Below are positions 1 through 7,700 of a DNA stretch of 9,396 bases, piece after piece. A program made the translations under genes and the position numbers. A model generated the notes under the pieces. It made no database searches. It saw only the letters and a list, made by a program, of their open reading frames with translations, and was not told the origin of the DNA. Source of the DNA: Rhizobiaceae bacterium UBA1291. Lineage in GTDB: Bacteria; Pseudomonadota; Alphaproteobacteria; Rhizobiales; Rhizobiaceae. Every line of letters starts with the position of its first letter. Within the stretch, counting starts at the first letter, position 1. The stretch is from the NCBI GenBank assembly GCA_002307905.1, contig DBUL01000247.1, positions 1 through 9,396 on the forward strand, given 5' to 3'.

Positions 1-58
1 GGCCGGCAGGCCAGAGGGGGTTCGCAATCCGGAACCACCGTTCTCGATGGAGTGTCCT

Positions 59-445
59 ATGCCGCATTCCAATATCGATCCGAAGACCCGAAAGCGCGCC
101 AGAACGCTCCGAGGCGAATTGACCAAGGCCGAGCGAGAGATGTGGGATCTCTTGCGAGATCTGAGACCCCGTGGCGCTCGGTTTCGCCGGGAAACACCCA
201 TTGGACCATACATCGCCGACTTTGCCTGGCTGTGCGCCCGCGTGATCGTGGAAGTCGATGGCGACAATCATGAGACGGACCACGGCCGCGCCCATGATGT
301 GCGCAGAGACGATTTCCTCCGCAAGCAAGGCTTCACGGTTCTTCGATTCGACAATGATCAGGTCAACGACAACCCCGATTATGTCGCCGTCAGTCTCGAG
401 AAGAGCTTGGAGGAGTTTCTGACTTCGCAAGGGGACCAGGCATGA
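59..445 (+). CDS. DUF559 domain protein (Vsr/restriction-endonuclease-like fold)
   Basis: A small protein of 128 residues. It matches the DUF559 pattern: an N-terminal 'LRxxLTxAE' helix (about residues 17-25), 'RFRRETPIGPYIADF' (41-55), 'VIVEVDGDNH' (62-71) and 'GFTVLRFDNDQV' (91-102). This family has the fold of very-short-patch-repair and PD-(D/E)XK nucleases. D54, E65 and D67, with H71, sit where acidic and metal-binding residues are expected, so a catalytic core looks intact. No substrate is established for the family, and nuclease activity is inferred. The start at 59 is chosen because GGAG at 49-52 lies six bases before it; an in-frame ATG at 47 has no good ribosome site. The frame stays open to the left window edge, so a longer N-terminus or fusion cannot be excluded. 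The stop overlaps the next gene's start (ATGA), implying translational coupling to the ABC permease. Confidence 0.85.
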   Translation: MPHSNIDPKTRKRARTLRGELTKAEREMWDLLRDLRPRGARFRRETPIGPYIADFAWLCARVIVEVDGDNHETDHGRAHDVRRDDFLRKQGFTVLRFDNDQVNDNPDYVAVSLEKSLEEFLTSQGDQA

Positions 446-1326
446 CCTCCCCCTCCCTCCTCCGCGACCGCGTCTTGCCGATCCTCACCGTCGTCTTTGC
501 CATTCTCGTCGTCTGGCACGTCTTCGTCGTCTATCTCAACGCGCCCTTCGTGCGCGACCAGGCGGCGCGGGCGAATGAAACGATTACGTTTGGCCAGGTG
601 GTGGAGCGCAGCTTTGCCCAGGAGCGGCCGGTGCTGCCCGCGCCGCACCAGATCTTCGCCGAACTCTGGGATACCACGGTCAACAAGGCGGTGACCTCCA
701 AGCGAAGCCTCGTCTACCACGCCTGGATTACCCTTTCGACGACCCTGCTCGGCTTTGCCATCGGCACCGTGCTCGGCATCCTGCTCGCCGTCGGCATCGT
801 CCACAACCGGGCGATGGACCGCTCGCTAATGCCCTGGGTAATCGCCAGCCAGACCATTCCGATCCTCGCCATCGCGCCCATGGTCATCGTCGTTTTGAAC
901 TCGGTCGGCATTTCGGGCATCCTGCCCAAGGCGCTGATTTCGACTTACCTTTCGTTCTTCCCGATCGTCGTCGGCATGGTGAAGGGGCTTCGCAGCCCCG
1001 ACACCATCCTGCTTGACCTGATGCACACTTATCATGCGAGCCCCTCCCAGACCTTCTGGAAGCTGCGCTGGCCGGCGTCCATGCCTTATCTGTTCACCTC
1101 GCTGAAGGTGGCGATCGCCATCTCGCTGCTCGGCGCCATCGTCGCCGAACTGCCGACCGGCGCGGTCGCGGGTCTCGGCGCCCGCCTCCTGTCCGGTTCC
1201 TACTACGGCCAGACCATCCAGATCTGGGCGGCGCTGTTCATGGCCGCCGGCCTTGCCGCCATCCTGGTCTCGATCGTCGGCGCCGCCCACGCCCGCGTGC
1301 TGAACCGCATGGGGGTCAAGCCATGA
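442..1326 (+). CDS. ABC transporter permease 1 (SsuC/TauC-type, BPD_transp_1)
   Basis: An inner-membrane permease of 294 residues for a binding-protein-dependent importer. One hydrophobic segment lies at about residues 12-32. A polar stretch follows (33-90), ending in 'VLPAPHQIFAELW' (64-76), the conserved 'lPaPs.i...l' motif of the nitrate/sulfonate/taurine permease family. The core membrane domain runs from about 98 to 282. The cytoplasmic EAA loop that docks on the ATPase is at about 190-216 ('LDLMHTYHASPSQTFWKLRWPASMP'-like; EAA consensus only partly kept). AAGGGGA at 429-435 is a good ribosome site. Its start overlaps the stop of the nuclease-fold gene and its own stop overlaps the next permease start (both ATGA). 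It is paralogous to that neighbour across the EAA loop and the following 'GAIVAE' segment, so the pair most likely forms a heterodimeric pore. The substrate is not readable from the permease alone. Confidence 0.92.
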   Translation: MTSPSLLRDRVLPILTVVFAILVVWHVFVVYLNAPFVRDQAARANETITFGQVVERSFAQERPVLPAPHQIFAELWDTTVNKAVTSKRSLVYHAWITLSTTLLGFAIGTVLGILLAVGIVHNRAMDRSLMPWVIASQTIPILAIAPMVIVVLNSVGISGILPKALISTYLSFFPIVVGMVKGLRSPDTILLDLMHTYHASPSQTFWKLRWPASMPYLFTSLKVAIAISLLGAIVAELPTGAVAGLGARLLSGSYYGQTIQIWAALFMAAGLAAILVSIVGAAHARVLNRMGVKP

Positions 1327-2189
1327 ACGGCTATCTCGTCTTCGCCCTCGTCTTCTGGCTTTCCGCCTGGGGCCTCAACGAATGGCTGGTGCGCCAGACC
1401 TTCAAGGACCGCGCGGTGCGCCGCATCGTCAACATCGCCGTGCCGCTGATCTTCGGCGTAACCCTGCTGGTCATCTGGGAATGCCTGGTGCATGGCTTCA
1501 GTATTCCCTCCATCCTCTTGCCGGCGCCGTCGATGATCTGGGCCCGCCTGACCAGTTCGGTGCCGACACTCTGGGCCGACTTCCAGCAGACTTTCCTGAA
1601 ATCAGTGCTGACCGGCTATGCGCTCGGCTGCGGCCTCGGCTTTGCCGTTGCCATCCTCGTCGATCGCTCGCCTTTCCTGCAGAAGGGCCTGCTGCCGATC
1701 GGCAATTTCGTCTCGGCCCTGCCGATGGTCGGCGTCGCGCCGATCATGGTCATGTGGTTCGGCTTCGACTGGCAGTCCAAGGTCGCCGTCGTCGTCATCA
1801 TGACCTTCTTCCCCATGCTGGTGAACACCGTGCAGGGACTGTCGGCCGCGAGCCACATGGAGCGCGACCTGATGCGCACCTATGCGGCATCCTGGTGGCA
1901 GACGCTGGTAAAGCTACGCCTGCCGGCCGCCTGGCCGTTCATCTTCAACGCCCTGAAGATCAATTCCACGCTGGCCCTGATCGGTGCCATCGTGGCAGAG
2001 TTCTTCGGCACTCCGATCGTCGGCATGGGGTTCCGCATTTCCACGGAAGTGGGGCGCAGCAATGTCGATATGGTCTGGGCCGAGATCGCGGTTGCCGCGC
2101 TCGCCGGCTCGGTCTTCTACGGGTTGGTGGCACTCGCAGAACGCGCGGTCACCTTCTGGCATCCGTCTGTCCGTGGTGGACAGGCGTAA
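1323..2189 (+). CDS. ABC transporter permease 2 (SsuC/TauC-type, BPD_transp_1)
   Basis: The second inner-membrane permease of the importer, 288 residues. A hydrophobic N-terminus (about 3-18) and a segment at 36-53 precede 'ILLPAPSMIWARL' (64-76), the family motif before the transport core. The core has membrane segments at roughly 95-112, 124-147, 153-172, 212-232 and 252-274. The EAA loop is at about 180-206 ('RDLMRTYAASWWQTLVKLRLPAAWP'-like) and fits the EAA---G---------I-LP consensus better than permease 1. The start is fixed by the 4-base ATGA overlap with permease 1; only a weak G-run at 1311-1315 serves as ribosome site, which fits translational coupling. It is followed after 21 bases by the binding-protein gene. 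Known members of this family import aliphatic sulfonates, nitrate, taurine or thiamine/pyrimidine precursors; the actual ligand here is unknown. Confidence 0.92.
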   Translation: MNGYLVFALVFWLSAWGLNEWLVRQTFKDRAVRRIVNIAVPLIFGVTLLVIWECLVHGFSIPSILLPAPSMIWARLTSSVPTLWADFQQTFLKSVLTGYALGCGLGFAVAILVDRSPFLQKGLLPIGNFVSALPMVGVAPIMVMWFGFDWQSKVAVVVIMTFFPMLVNTVQGLSAASHMERDLMRTYAASWWQTLVKLRLPAAWPFIFNALKINSTLALIGAIVAEFFGTPIVGMGFRISTEVGRSNVDMVWAEIAVAALAGSVFYGLVALAERAVTFWHPSVRGGQA

Positions 2190-2210
2190 ACAAGAAAGAG
2201 GGAACAGAAC

Positions 2211-3203
2211 ATGACATTGAAACTCGCATCCCTGCTGCTGGCAGGCGCCGTGTCGTTGACGGCCATGCAGGCGGCCGCTGCCGACAAGGTGACGCTGCAG
2301 TTGAAGTGGGTCACCCAGGCCCAGTTCGCCGGCTATTATGTCGCCAAGGACAAGGGCTTCTACGAGGAAGAAGGCCTCGACGTCGAAATCAAGCCGGGCG
2401 GTCCGGACATCGCTCCCCCGCAGGTTCTCGTCGGCGGCGGCGCCGACGTGATCGTCGACTGGATGCCGTCCGCTCTCGCCACCCGCGAAAAGGGCGTGCC
2501 GCTCGTCAACATCGCCCAGCCGTTCAAGGCGTCGGGCATGATGCTGACCTGCCTCAAGGAAACCGGCATCACCAAGCCGGAAGATTTCAAGGGCAAGACG
2601 CTCGGCGTCTGGTTCTTCGGCAACGAATATCCGTTCCTCTCCTGGATGAGCACGCTCGGCATCAAGACGGATGGCTCAGACGGAGGCGTGACCGTGCTGA
2701 AGCAGGGCTTCAACGTCGACCCGCTGCTGCAGAAGCAGGCCGCCTGCATCTCGACCATGACCTACAACGAGTATTGGCAGGTCATCGATGCCGGCATCAA
2801 GGAAGACGAGCTTGTGACCTTCCAGTATGAGAAGGAAGGTGTGGCCACCCTGGAAGACGGTCTCTACGTTCTTGAGGACAAGTTGAACGACCCGGCCTTC
2901 AAGGAAAAGATGGTCAAGTTCGTTCGCGCTTCGATGAAGGGCTGGAAGTGGGCAGAAGAGAACCCGGATGATGCAGCCGAAATCGTTCTCGAGAACGATG
3001 CCTCCGGCGCCCAGACGGAAGTCCACCAGAAGCGCATGATGGGCGAAGTGGCCAAGCTGACCGCCGGCTCGAACGGCGCGCTCGACGAGGCCGACTACAA
3101 ACGCACGGTCGCGACCCTTCTCGGCGGCGGTTCCGACCCGGTCATCACCAAGGAGCCGGAAGGCGCCTACACGCTCGACATCACCAACGAAGCCCTCAAG
3201 TAG
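2211..3203 (+). CDS. ABC transporter substrate-binding protein, NMT1/THI5-like
   Basis: A periplasmic solute-binding protein of 330 residues. A Sec signal peptide with a hydrophobic core (about 5-18) ends in AMQAAAA, with likely cleavage between A24 and D25; there is no lipobox. The mature protein begins with 'VTLQLKWVTQAQFAGYYVAKDKGFY' (27-51) and 'EEGLDVEI' (53-60), then 'GGPDIAPPQVLVGGGADV' (63-80), the hallmark lobe-1 pattern of NMT1/THI5-like proteins that bind pyrimidine precursors and similar small heterocycles. The CCCFC-type motif of eukaryotic Thi5 is absent, so it is a transporter component and not an HMP-P synthase. C114 and C179 could pair. AGAGGGA at 2197-2203 is the ribosome site, eight bases from ATG. 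It is last in the operon, 21 bases after permease 2, and is closed by a strong terminator. Pyrimidine-like uptake is an inference from family resemblance; other aromatic or sulfonated ligands remain possible. Confidence 0.9.
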   Translation: MTLKLASLLLAGAVSLTAMQAAAADKVTLQLKWVTQAQFAGYYVAKDKGFYEEEGLDVEIKPGGPDIAPPQVLVGGGADVIVDWMPSALATREKGVPLVNIAQPFKASGMMLTCLKETGITKPEDFKGKTLGVWFFGNEYPFLSWMSTLGIKTDGSDGGVTVLKQGFNVDPLLQKQAACISTMTYNEYWQVIDAGIKEDELVTFQYEKEGVATLEDGLYVLEDKLNDPAFKEKMVKFVRASMKGWKWAEENPDDAAEIVLENDASGAQTEVHQKRMMGEVAKLTAGSNGALDEADYKRTVATLLGGGSDPVITKEPEGAYTLDITNEALK

Positions 3204-3225
3204 AACGGGTCACTGGTTCGAAACG

Positions 3226-3262
3226 GAGGCGCCCGGATCCCGGTCCGGGCGCCTCTTGTTTT
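3226..3262 (+). terminator. Rho-independent terminator of the ABC importer operon
   Basis: A perfect 12-bp GC-rich stem, GAGGCGCCCGGA (3226-3237) with TCCGGGCGCCTC (3244-3255), encloses the six-base loop TCCCGG and is followed by TTGTTTT. It starts 22 bases after the stop of the binding-protein gene, so it should end the importer transcript and insulate it from the RND operon. Confidence 0.9.
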
Positions 3263-3296
3263 CCTGACATCAGACGCCGCATGGTATCGATTTAGA

Positions 3297-3362
3297 AAGC
3301 TGCCGAGAGGATCGCGCATTGTTGCGCGCCGTGCCGCATTGATTTGTGCGGCGCGGCAGCTT
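3297..3362. other. Potential three-way-junction (cloverleaf-like) structure
   Basis: An outer 9-bp perfect stem AAGCTGCCG (3297-3305) / CGGCAGCTT (3354-3362) encloses two further perfect 6-bp hairpins: CGCGCA-TTGT-TGCGCG (3313-3328) and GCCGCA-TTGATTTG-TGCGGC (3333-3352). As RNA this would make a three-way junction of 66 nt; as DNA it could be a small palindromic repeat element. It is followed by TAAAAATAG. It matches no RNA family I recognise. It could be a leader or sRNA element, a remnant of a rhizobial intergenic repeat, or a second terminator for leftward transcription. Confidence 0.5.
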
Positions 3363-3409
3363 AAAAATAGAACGCTTCAGATCCGCACTTGGGACTTGTA
3401 ACAAACCGC

Positions 3410-3443
3410 GCCGATACCAACTAAAGTCCCAGCCGATACGAAC
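3410..3443. promoter_or_regulatory. Direct repeat, candidate regulator binding sites
   Basis: GCCGATACCAAC (3410-3421) and GCCGATACGAAC (3432-3443) agree at 11 of 12 positions. They start 22 bp apart, close to two helical turns, so both would lie on the same DNA face. Relative to the candidate start near 3485 they are centred at about -70 and -48, where activators commonly bind. The cognate regulator is unknown and is not encoded next to the operon. Confidence 0.4.
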
Positions 3444-3450
3444 CACAGAA

Positions 3451-3478
3451 TTGTCGTTCGGTTGCAAAGGCGCTATAC
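3451..3478 (+). promoter_or_regulatory. Candidate sigma-70 promoter of the RND operon
   Basis: TTGTCG (3451-3456) and CTATAC (3473-3478) are separated by 16 bases and resemble the alphaproteobacterial housekeeping pattern TTGACA/CTATAT. Transcription would start near 3485, leaving a leader of about 87 bases before the membrane-fusion gene. Assigned by eye from motif resemblance only. Confidence 0.4.
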
Positions 3479-3571
3479 CGGCCAGCCTGAGCAGGTTGCG
3501 GATGCTTTTTGCCGCGCTGCCTTGCATTTTGTTGTTTTCGATAGTCTATCCAGAAACCTCGGAAGAGATAC

Positions 3572-4759
3572 ATGGTTCGCTTTACGATCGTCACTGCCGG
3601 ATTGATCGCTCTGTCCATTGCGATATCCCCGCTTGCTGCCGCCGCCGAAGACGTGCCGGCGGATCAGTCGACGCAATCCTTGCCGTCCATCGTCGTGACC
3701 GAGGCGACCACGCGCAGCCTCGTCGACCGTATTGTCGCGACGGGAACGATTCGGGCAACCGAGGAGGTCTATGTCCAGCCACAAGTCGAGGGCTTGTCGA
3801 TCCGCTCCCTCAATGCCGATGTCGGCGATCGGATCGCCGCGGAAACAGTGGTGGCGCAGCTGAACGACGACGCACTGCTTCTGCAAAAGAGCCAGCTCGT
3901 GGCGACCAGGGCCAAGGCGGAAGCCTCGCTCGCCCAATACAAGGTTCAACTCGAGGACGCGAAGTCCGGGGCCGCAGAGGCCCAGCGCCAGTTCAAGCGC
4001 GCAGAAACCCTTGCAAAGTCCGGGACGCTGTCCAGGGCGTCGGTCGAACAGGCCGAAACAGCGGCGACCAGCGCCACAGCCAAGGTTGACAGCACCGTGC
4101 AGGCCATCGCCATCGCCGAAGCCGATATCAAGGTGGTCGAGAGCCAGCTTGCCGATATTGACCTTAAGCTGGCCCGTACCGATGTGAAGTCACCCGTCGC
4201 GGGCCTGATTGCGGCCCGCAACGCAAAGGTCGGCGCAATCGCCAGCGGCGGCGGGCAGACAATGTTCACGATTATCCGCGACGGCGAGATCGAACTGGTG
4301 GCAGACGTATCGGAAACCGACATCCTGAAGATACGGGTCGGGCAGAAGGCGAAGATCAACCTTGCCGGCGGCGCTGCCACGCTGGGTGGTTCCATCCGAC
4401 TAATTTCGCCGGTGATTGACCCGCAGACACGTCTCGGTGCGGTGCACATCGCCATCGACGATGACGAGGGCGCCCGCGCCGGCATGTACGCGAGTGCGGA
4501 GATCATTATCGCGGAAGCCCAGGGCGTCGCACTGCCTCTGTCGGCGATCACGACCGACAAGCAAGGCACGACGACGCGCCTAGTCACGGACAACGTGATC
4601 AAGCAGATCAAAATCGAGACCGGCATCCAGGACGGCGCGTTCATCGAGGTGAAGTCGGGACTGCAGCAAGGTGACGTCGTCGTTGCCAAGGCCGGCGCTT
4701 TTGTGCGCGACGGTGACCGGATAAACCCGGTGCGCGACGAGACGGCCGTTTCGAACTGA
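3572..4759 (+). CDS. RND efflux periplasmic adaptor (membrane fusion protein)
   Basis: The periplasmic adaptor of a tripartite efflux pump, 395 residues. A Sec signal peptide (1-25, ending SPLAAAA) carries no lipobox cysteine, so the mature protein is probably not lipid-anchored. The order is typical for HlyD/AcrA-like adaptors. The first lipoyl half is at about 60-105 ('VYVQPQVEGLSIRSLNADVGDRIAAETVVAQLND'). An Ala/Lys/Glu-rich coiled-coil hairpin covers about 107-200. The second lipoyl half is at 203-237 ('TDVKSPVAGLIAARNAKVGAIASGG'), then the beta-barrel at about 240-315 and the membrane-proximal domain at about 316-385. GGAAGAG (3561-3567) precedes the ATG. The pump gene follows after 13 bases, and no outer-membrane factor gene follows the pair. 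It would stabilise the pump and bridge it to an outer-membrane channel encoded elsewhere. Confidence 0.92.
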   Translation: MVRFTIVTAGLIALSIAISPLAAAAEDVPADQSTQSLPSIVVTEATTRSLVDRIVATGTIRATEEVYVQPQVEGLSIRSLNADVGDRIAAETVVAQLNDDALLLQKSQLVATRAKAEASLAQYKVQLEDAKSGAAEAQRQFKRAETLAKSGTLSRASVEQAETAATSATAKVDSTVQAIAIAEADIKVVESQLADIDLKLARTDVKSPVAGLIAARNAKVGAIASGGGQTMFTIIRDGEIELVADVSETDILKIRVGQKAKINLAGGAATLGGSIRLISPVIDPQTRLGAVHIAIDDDEGARAGMYASAEIIIAEAQGVALPLSAITTDKQGTTTRLVTDNVIKQIKIETGIQDGAFIEVKSGLQQGDVVVAKAGAFVRDGDRINPVRDETAVSN

Positions 4760-4772
4760 GCGAGAGGACAGC

Positions 4773-7700
4773 ATGAACTTTTCCGCCTGGTCCATCCGCA
4801 ATCCGGTTGCGCCGATCCTGGCCTTCATCCTGCTGATGGTGGTCGGGCTGCAATCCTTTTTCGCGCTTCCGATCACCCGCTTTCCAAACATCGACGTGCC
4901 GATCGTCGCGATCACGGTGACCCAGAGTGGCGCGTCGCCGGCCGAGCTAGAAACCCAGGTCACCAAGGAGATTGAGGACGCGGTCGCCTCGATCACCGGC
5001 GTCGATGAATTGGGGTCCACCGTCACGGATGGCCGTTCGCAGACAACGGTGATGTTCCGCATGGAAGTGCCGACCGAGCAAGCCGTGCAGGACGTCAAGG
5101 ACGCAATCGACCGGATCCGCGGCGATCTGCCCGCCTCGGTCGACGAGCCGATCGTCTCCAAGATCGATGTCGAAGGCGCGGCAATCCAGACCTTCGCGGT
5201 CACATCGCCCAATATGGCGATCGAGGAACTGTCCTGGTTCGTGGACGACACTGTCAAGCGCGCCCTTCAGGGGCAGCCCGGCATCGGCAGGATCGACCGG
5301 TTCGGCGGCGCGGAACGCGAAATACGGGTCGAACTCAATCCCGACAGACTTGACGCATTCAGCATCACCGCCGCTGACGTCAATCGGCAGCTGCGCGGTA
5401 CCAATATCGACCTTGGCTCGGGCCGTGGCCAGGTGGCTGGCGCCGAGCAGGCGATCCGCACCCTCGGCGATGCCCGCGACGTGACATCACTCGCCAACAC
5501 GACGATTGCCCTGAGCGGCGGCCGCTTCGTCACATTGTCCGACCTCGGCACAGTGAAGGACACTTACGAGGAACAGAAATCCTTCTCCGAGTTCAACGGC
5601 AAGCCCGTGGTGACGTTCGCCGTCTATCGCGCCAAGGGTGCGAGCGAGGTGAGCGTCGCAGAAACGGTTGCCACCAGCCTCGATCAGGTTCGTGCCGAAA
5701 ATCCGGATGTCCAGATCGAACTGATCAACGATTCCGTCTACTTCACATACGGCAACTATGAAGCGGCGATGCACACCCTGATCGAAGGGGCAATCCTTGC
5801 CGTTATCGTGGTCTTCCTGTTCCTGCGCAACTGGCGTGCCACGCTGATTTCCGCAGTCGCCCTGCCCTTGTCGGCGATCCCGACCTTCTGGGTCATGGAC
5901 ATGCTGGGATTCTCGCTCAATCTCGTCAGCTTCCTGGCGCTGACGCTGGCGACGGGCATTCTGGTCGATGACGCGATCGTCGAAATCGAGAATATCGCCC
6001 GCCATATCAAGCTGGGAAAGACGCCCTACCGGGCAGCGATCGAGGCCGCCGACGAAATCGGCCTTGCCGTCATCGCCACCACTTTCACCATCATCGCCGT
6101 CTTCGTGCCGGTATCATTCATGCCGGGCATCCCCGGTCAATATTTCATCCAGTTCGGCCTCACCGTCGCCTTCTCCGTGTTCTTCTCGCTGATGGTTGCG
6201 CGTCTCATAACTCCCTTGATGGCCGCCTATCTCATGCGGGCCGAGGACGGGATGGACGACCACCACGACAATGATTCGGCCTTCATGAAGGGCTATACGC
6301 GGCTGGTGCGCTCCACGACCACGCATTGGTACGCCCGCTATGCGACCCTGATCGGCGCCTTCGCCTTCCTCGTCGCCTCGGTCATGCTGCTGGCCCAGGT
6401 GCCCGGCAGCTTCCTGCCGCCAGAGGACGCGGGCCGTATTACGCTGTCGATCGAGCTGCCGCCGAACGTCACGCTCGCCGAGACGGAAAGAAGGACTGAC
6501 GCGATCTACGATGCGGTCAAGGACCTTGACGGCGTGGAAAGCGTCTTCGTCTTGGGCGGTGCCTCGCCGAAAGGCGACATGGAACTGCGGCGGGCGAGCG
6601 TCACGCTCAATCTGGTCAGAATCGACCATTCTCTCGTGACCACCATCGTCAACAAGGGCTTCGGCGGCTTGCCATTGATCGGCCAGTTCCTGCCGAAGAT
6701 TGAGGAGACCGGCCGCACGCGTCCACAGTGGGAAATCGAAGAAGAGGTATTTGCCAAACTACGTCCGATTGCCGACATCCGCGTGATGAAGCTCAACGAT
6801 CGCGGCGATCGCGACATCTCCTTCAACTTCCTGTCGAAGAACGAGGAAGAACTGAACGAGGCGGCAGCGATCCTGGAAGCGAAGCTGCGCACCGTGCCGG
6901 AACTGGCCAATGTCAGCGCCGATGGTGCCCTGCCCCGCCCCGAACTGCAGATCCGTCCGCGCAAGGACGAGGCGGCACGCCTCGGCATCACGCCGCAGCA
7001 GATTGCAGAGACGGTACGCGTTGCTACAATCGGCGACGTCGATGCCGCCCTGACCAAGATCGCCCTCGACGGCCGCCTGATCCCGATCCGTGTCCAGGCG
7101 ATGCTCGACTTCAGAACCGACCTCGCTGCGATCCGCGCACTCAAGGTCCAGACGGCGAGCGGCGCAACCGTGCCGCTCTCCAGTGTCGCCGACATCGATT
7201 ATTCGGAAGGCGTTTCCTCGATCAAACGCAACAATCGCAGCCGTGTCGTGACGATAGGTTCCGATTTGCCCCAGGGCGTGGCGCTCGATACGGCAACAGC
7301 CGCCTTCAGGGCCGCTGTCGACGAGGCGGAAATCCCCGCCTCTGTCAGACTCGTAGAAAGCGGGGACACAAAGGTCCAGCGCGAAATGCAAGAGAGCTTC
7401 GTCAATGCCATGTTGCTCGGTCTGCTGCTCGTTCTGACGGTTCTGATCCTGCTGTTCAAGGACGTCATTCAGCCCTTCACCATCCTGTTGTCCCTGCCGC
7501 TCGCCATTGGTGGTGTGGCGGTGGCACTGATCATCACCAACAATGCTCTCTCCATGCCCGTGCTGATCGGTATCCTGATGCTGATGGGCATCGTGACGAA
7601 GAACGCGATCCTGCTCGTCGACTTCGCCATCGAGATGCGCCATCAGGGCATGGCGCGCATCGAGGCCATGGTCGAGGCGGGCCGCAAGCGCGCCAGACCG

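Larger units (their letters stand above)
3263..3571 (+). other. Intergenic control region before the RND operon
   Basis: About 309 bases between the importer terminator and the membrane-fusion gene with no convincing gene. From left to right it holds a potential multi-branched structure (3297-3362), a 7-bp inverted repeat GGGACTT/AAGTCCC (3391-3397 and 3424-3430), a 12-bp direct repeat (3410-3421 and 3432-3443), and a candidate promoter (3451-3478). An open frame beginning at 3346 crosses it and continues out of frame into the next gene; it shows no domain and no ribosome site and is rejected. Confidence 0.6.

Noticed and set aside
1382..2830. A 482-codon open frame on the + strand overlapping both permease 2 and the binding-protein gene
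   Set aside because: It is the +1/+2-shifted shadow of well-identified genes in GC-rich DNA. Its translation is Arg/Gly/His-rich with no domain, no ribosome site and no signal of its own.
3439..3460. Inverted repeat CGAAC/GTTCG overlapping the -35 region as a repressor operator
   Set aside because: The arms are only five bases with a 12-base spacer, easily found by chance, and the left arm overlaps the stronger direct repeat.
3601..3614. TTGATCGCTCTGTC-like FNR half-site near the adaptor start
   Set aside because: Only the left half matches TTGAT; the right half does not fit ATCAA, and it lies inside the signal-peptide coding region.
3346..4089. A 247-codon + strand open frame spanning the control region and the adaptor gene start
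   Set aside because: It runs out of frame through the signal peptide and lipoyl region of the adaptor, has no plausible ribosome site, and its N-terminal part covers the promoter and repeats.
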